Below are positions 59,920-64,000 of a DNA stretch of 64,000 nucleotides, one piece after another. The translations under genes and the position numbers were made by a program. Position 1 is the first letter of the stretch. Every line of letters starts with the position of its first letter. A model generated the notes under the pieces. It saw nothing but the letters and a program-made list of their open reading frames with translations, was not told the origin of the DNA and did not search any database. Origin of the DNA: Mariannaea sp. PMI_226 (lineage: Eukaryota; Ascomycota; Sordariomycetes; Hypocreales; Nectriaceae); the NCBI GenBank assembly GCA_024336345.1, contig JANFOG010000009.1, positions 62,001 to 126,000 of the forward strand. The letters are read 5' to 3'.

Positions 59920-61050
59920 ATGGTGCGCTCATCCTCAGCTGAGCCTGCTGCCAAGGCTAAGCGTAAGGGTACGTCTTGCCCGTTTTACTGCCTCTCCTCC
60001 TCCTTTGTTTTTTTCTTTTTTGGCTACATTTTTGCTTTTTTCTATGTTATGCAAGATTGATCCACGACACCTGTCACTTGCCTCTTACGGCAGTGTATTT
60101 TTCCCCTGATGCTGACCTCAACTTCTTATTATGAGCAGGCACCCGTAGCGTCTCTACTCTGACTCCCTCACAGCTCGCTCGGAAGCGAGCCAACGACCGA
60201 GAGGCTCAAAGAGCCATCCGGGCGCGCACCAAGGAGCACATTGAGCGATTGGAGAGGGAGCTAGAGGAGCTCAAGAACAAGCATAGCCGAGACCAGACTG
60301 TCCAGGAGCTGCTTCGCCGCAACAAGGCTCTCGAGGAAGAGTTGGCGCGGTTGAAGGAGAATATGGGATTGTCCATTACTCCATCATCATACTCCGCTAC
60401 ACCAGGTAGGACTCCATTCTTCACACTTTCTGGCCTCTCATCTCCCAATTCCTCTTGGCCAAGGCTAATCATGAACAGCAGTGTACGACGACAACCTCAG
60501 CACTGCCAGCGGCCCCATCCCCAGCCCAAGGACCTCGCCATTTCCATCGAGTGACTATGGCTCGCTCCCTGAGTACAGCGCGCAATACTTGCCTCTACCC
60601 AACAACTGTGAGACCTGGGCAAACACCGTACCTATCCCTTCCAATGTCTCCAGCCCTACTTCGTCTGCCAACACAGATGACTACAGCACCGGTTACATCC
60701 CCACCAGCGTGCCCGCTTCGATGCTCCCTTCCAACAACACCAGCTCCAGCAACATCAGCGCAGTTGGCCAGGGACACAAGGACGTGAAACTGGAATATGA
60801 AGACGTGGATCATGGTATGAGACACACTGCATGGAGACACCGAAACCACCAAGATGAGAGGGCTAATCATCGAACTCGCTTTGCAGATGCCGCTTTCCGG
60901 TTGAGCAACCCTGTCTTGCAGGCTGCTCCTCACACTTATATGACACAGCAACAGCCGCCCCAAACACACCATCAACACCAGGTGCAGCAGCCTCAATGGA
61001 ACATGTACCCGGGTGTCTACTATCCTCAAGCTCAATCCTCGGTTCACTGA
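59920..61050 (+). CDS. bZIP transcription factor
   Basis: Exons 59920-59968, 60139-60405, 60482-60814 and 60887-61050 give 270 residues. The basic region lies near 28-50 (RKRANDREAQRAIRARTKEH), with the N-x2-AQ-x3-R DNA-contact pattern in the form NDREAQRAIRAR. A leucine zipper-like helix runs to about residue 90 (IERLERELEEL..VQELLRRNKALEEELARL). The rest is Ser/Pro/Gln-rich, typical of an activation region, with a YMTQQQPPQ-type tail. The basic region variant is the fungal type seen in several bZIPs of unknown targets, not the Gcn4/cpcA or Yap1 type. The third-exon acceptor is a tandem NAGNAG (60477-60481), and the last intron is 72 nt with no stop, so its retention would add 24 residues in frame. 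A long pyrimidine-rich leader precedes it. Confidence 0.92.
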
Positions 61051-64000
61051 GGCTTTGCCTTGGCGGTATGAATCTTGAACTCTAGTTGTTGAGAGATCAC
61101 CGCTTTCCTGCGTGAAACCGAATGCCGAGTCGACGCTGAAACCCAAGAGTCGAAAAGATCTGGATACCGGTTCCGAAATACAATACAAACAGGAACACCG
61201 CATTGGCGCCCATATCTACAATCACCCTTATCTCGGACACAGCATATTACTCGACTCCTAAATCCCACCCCTGAAGGGGACAACGCCTATGCCCTAGCGT
61301 GAAGGAGAGGCATAGGCAGGTTCATCTTAGCGGCTCACATCCCGACCTTCTGTTGGGTGCACGCACAGTCGATACTTTGCTTGGCCACAGCAGCCGGCAA
61401 GGAAATGGACTTGAGATGAATCTCGACGCTTGGACGGAACATGGCTCTCACCGTGGTTGCAAACCTACTCCCGCTCCTTCATGGCCCGCACTACCCACTC
61501 TCTCCGCCACGGGGACTCAGTTCGGTTGGGTTTTTTTGGCCCTCTCCCATGTCGATTTTAGCTCCCGCCCATTATATCAACATGTCATCTTACCGGTCAA
61601 GGCGTATACCTACTCTGTCACCATGTCACACAGGGGATTCCTGGTGCAGGAGTGGCAACATCACACCTTGTTGCACTATTGAAAGGCAGGGCCCCTTCAG
61701 CCTGCTTTCTCTTGGAATACACGCACGGGTCTATGTCCTTAGTGCACAACTAGCACACCCACACCAATATTACCGGGATGTGATACACTTTTTACATAAA
61801 GAAGAAGGATTTTTCGGGACTATAAACCAAGGAAACTCTATACTCAACGGCCTAGTTTTGGAATTTGGATGGCGATATTTGGTTACAGGTGTTTGGAGCA
61901 GCCTTTCTTACAGCCCGCTTATTTCTGGCTATATTGGTGTGTCTTCTAGGCGGATCGGGGGAGAGTGGGCAAACAACCCATTGACTACTTGTCTATTTTC
62001 ACATGGAAGGTTTTAGGGATTGGGACTTGAACTTTTGATGATTATGCTTTCATATCCATTTTGTTACGGAGTTATTAGACCATTTGAAATGACATGAAAT
62101 GAAATGAAATGAAATAACAAGAGAATTCTATCAAATTGCACTTATTATTCTTGGGATATCATTATTGTGATGTAGCCTCCACTGATCTGTGGAATCTGAA
62201 AGGAGACATGGTTGAGAGCCTGGGATTGAGTGAAGGAGGGTTATGGGGACGTGAAGCACGAAATCGGGTTAGGGAGACCAATTGGGCAATGATGTAGGGC
62301 CAATTGACACGATTCTGAATCTTATTTTCTTCAATTCCGAAGTCCCGATTTTAGATTTGGCGCTGTGCCTTTCTCATGAGAGCATCGAGAGCGAGACTGA
62401 CAGCGCGAGAGATGTCTTTGATCGTCCGGTCCGTCGTCATGTTGTGAGACTCGGCCGTTGGTGTGTCTCCTCCCAAAGCTAAATGACTCCACTGATTCGC
62501 AAATCATGGGCCGGGTCTTCTCCCCCTGTTGGTTTGGTTGGGACCCACGCAAGGCTATCCTTGTCCTCGATGTACATACATAATAGAAAGAATGTTGTGC
62601 TAGGTGATAATGGTGGTGCGGATCACGTCTCCAGGTATGAATGAGAGTGGATAGCATTTTTTGTCTGGCGTCGGTGTCGGGTGGGACTGGAGGAGGCGGG
62701 TCGGAAAACGAGGAGAGAGCCCCGAGAATTAGTTTCAAGCAAGCGTCAACAGACGTAAAATAGAACGCGGCATGATAATTGGTGCAACGGTAGGGGTTGA
62801 GCGCTACATAGTATCATGAGGCAAAGGAGGGACGATGAAGAAGGACATGGTAGACCTGAACGAGTTTAGATCCCCTGACGTCGGTATTTTGATGCAAGTA
62901 CATGGTAAGTATGTGCGCGCATTCATTCAGCCGTACTTGGCCAGTACGTATCAATGCTGGTATTTCCCTTCTATCTACATAGTATTGCCCTTTTCGAGAA
63001 GCACAAGAAACCAGACGCGCGTGCCACTCAGCAGTATGTGCGTTGTTGTTGGAGAGGACTTGGGCATTATAAAAACTAATCCTGAGGAGGGCAAGTTTCA
63101 AGGCCTGATACCTGATACACTACTGTACCTGTACACAGCTGGTGGAGTCTACGATATTTCCCCTTGGACCATTCCATCCCCCATGCTTGGCTCCATTCTT
63201 TTTTGACGGACTGGGGAGGGGGGAGAGAGAGAGAAATATTGAACCCAGGTAAGAGGGACAGGAAGAGGACCAAGAGCAGGTAGGTGGAGGAGGAGGGTGG
63301 TGGGGAAGGCCTTTTTTAGTGAGTGCCTTTTGAGGCTTTTGGGCTCAACACCACAGCCAGAAACAGGGTTAGAAGTTTCGGTAGGGCGAGGGAAGATTGC
63401 AATGAGACTGATGACGGAGGAGCAAGGGAGGGAATGTCACTGAGGTGTCATCGGGGGGATGGAGAGATGGAGAAGGGAGCATGAGAAGTGGGAAGCGGAG
63501 AGAAAGGGTGGAGGAGGGAGGGGGTTTGCTTCTCATCTCTCTCAAGGCAGCCATTTAAAAAAAAAATATACGGTGTAGGGGCAAGCGTGATGAATGAGTA
63601 AATGAATGGTTAGTTGATTAATTGAATGAATGGATGAATGAGAGACATACCTACATGCGCTTTAGCCAGGTCAACCAACACTACGGATTATTTTTCTCCT
63701 TGGTGAGAGGTCGTCCTTAATCGGCACCGGCTCGGAAGCTTAACGGGCTGCCACGAGGCATTGAGTCTCCCTCGTGAGACATTGGGCCAAAACTTTTGTT
63801 TTATCCTTTGCTTACTGTGTATGCCTCGTGTTTTCTTGCCCTTTGACAGGAGGATGACGGGAGAGATGTTGAACTAGGGTGACTTAGAAATGTCATCAAC
63901 GTGGGCTAACGGTTACACCAAGTAAGTTCGACAGCGATCAGTCCCGATCTATCTGTGTAGCACTAAAAAAATAAAAAAAATAAAAAATAAAATAAATCTG
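61051..64000. other. right flank without supported gene
   Basis: No supportable gene. It holds the bZIP 3' UTR, a GAAAT pentamer run at 62085-62115, a purine-rich stretch at 63205-63530 and an A/T-rich AAAAAT-type run at the right edge (63963-63996). Frames such as 61441-62016 lack any domain. Confidence 0.55.
62085..62115. repeat. GAAAT pentamer microsatellite
   Basis: About six GAAAT units, one interrupted by GACAT, in non-coding sequence downstream of the bZIP gene. Confidence 0.85.

Noticed and set aside
61441..62016. 191-codon plus-strand frame after the bZIP gene
   Set aside because: No domain and overlaps another open frame; likely 3' UTR and intergenic.

Overview
This window looks like chromosomal DNA from a filamentous ascomycete, most likely a Sordariomycete (Hypocreales-like is inference from protein character, not from a search). 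The evidence is short spliceosomal introns (about 46-180 bp, GT..AG), orthologues of conserved fungal genes, fungus-type Zn(II)2Cys6 and bZIP regulators, and base composition close to even with no RIP-like AT-rich blocks. No tRNA, rRNA, CRISPR array, transposon ORF or viral gene was recognised. Exon boundaries below were worked out by hand from reading frame and splice signals.

Left part (1-24 kb) is the gene-dense core: a calpain-like cysteine protease with a very acidic tail (+), a large glycosylated four-span membrane protein (+), the MCM2 subunit of the replicative helicase (-), a UBR7/mlo2-type UBR-box + PHD protein (+) divergent from MCM2 across a promoter with twin MluI cell-cycle boxes, a Q-rich coiled-coil protein (-), and a caspase-fold protein fused to C2H2 zinc fingers (-).

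Middle part (24-49 kb) is gene-poor. It holds a patatin-like protein whose nucleophile serine is replaced by glycine (+), then a Zn(II)2Cys6 transcription factor with an apparent one-base frameshift (+) followed 337 bp later by a flavin-linked (BBE-like) oxidase (+), possibly a small regulated pair. Between them lie long stretches with simple repeats and recurrent palindromic AGGTACCT / ACCTAGGT motifs but no supportable gene.

Right part (49-64 kb): a Gfo/Idh/MocA oxidoreductase (+) convergent with a hot-dog thioesterase (-), a Psi32-type tRNA pseudouridine synthase with two in-frame starts suggesting mitochondrial and cytosolic forms (+), a 6 kb gene-free stretch with an 87-bp tandem repeat, and a bZIP transcription factor (+) with a stop-free 72-nt intron. 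Most genes are independent housekeeping or accessory units; only the transcription factor-oxidase pair suggests functional linkage. The most unusual proteins are the caspase-zinc finger fusion and the serine-less patatin.
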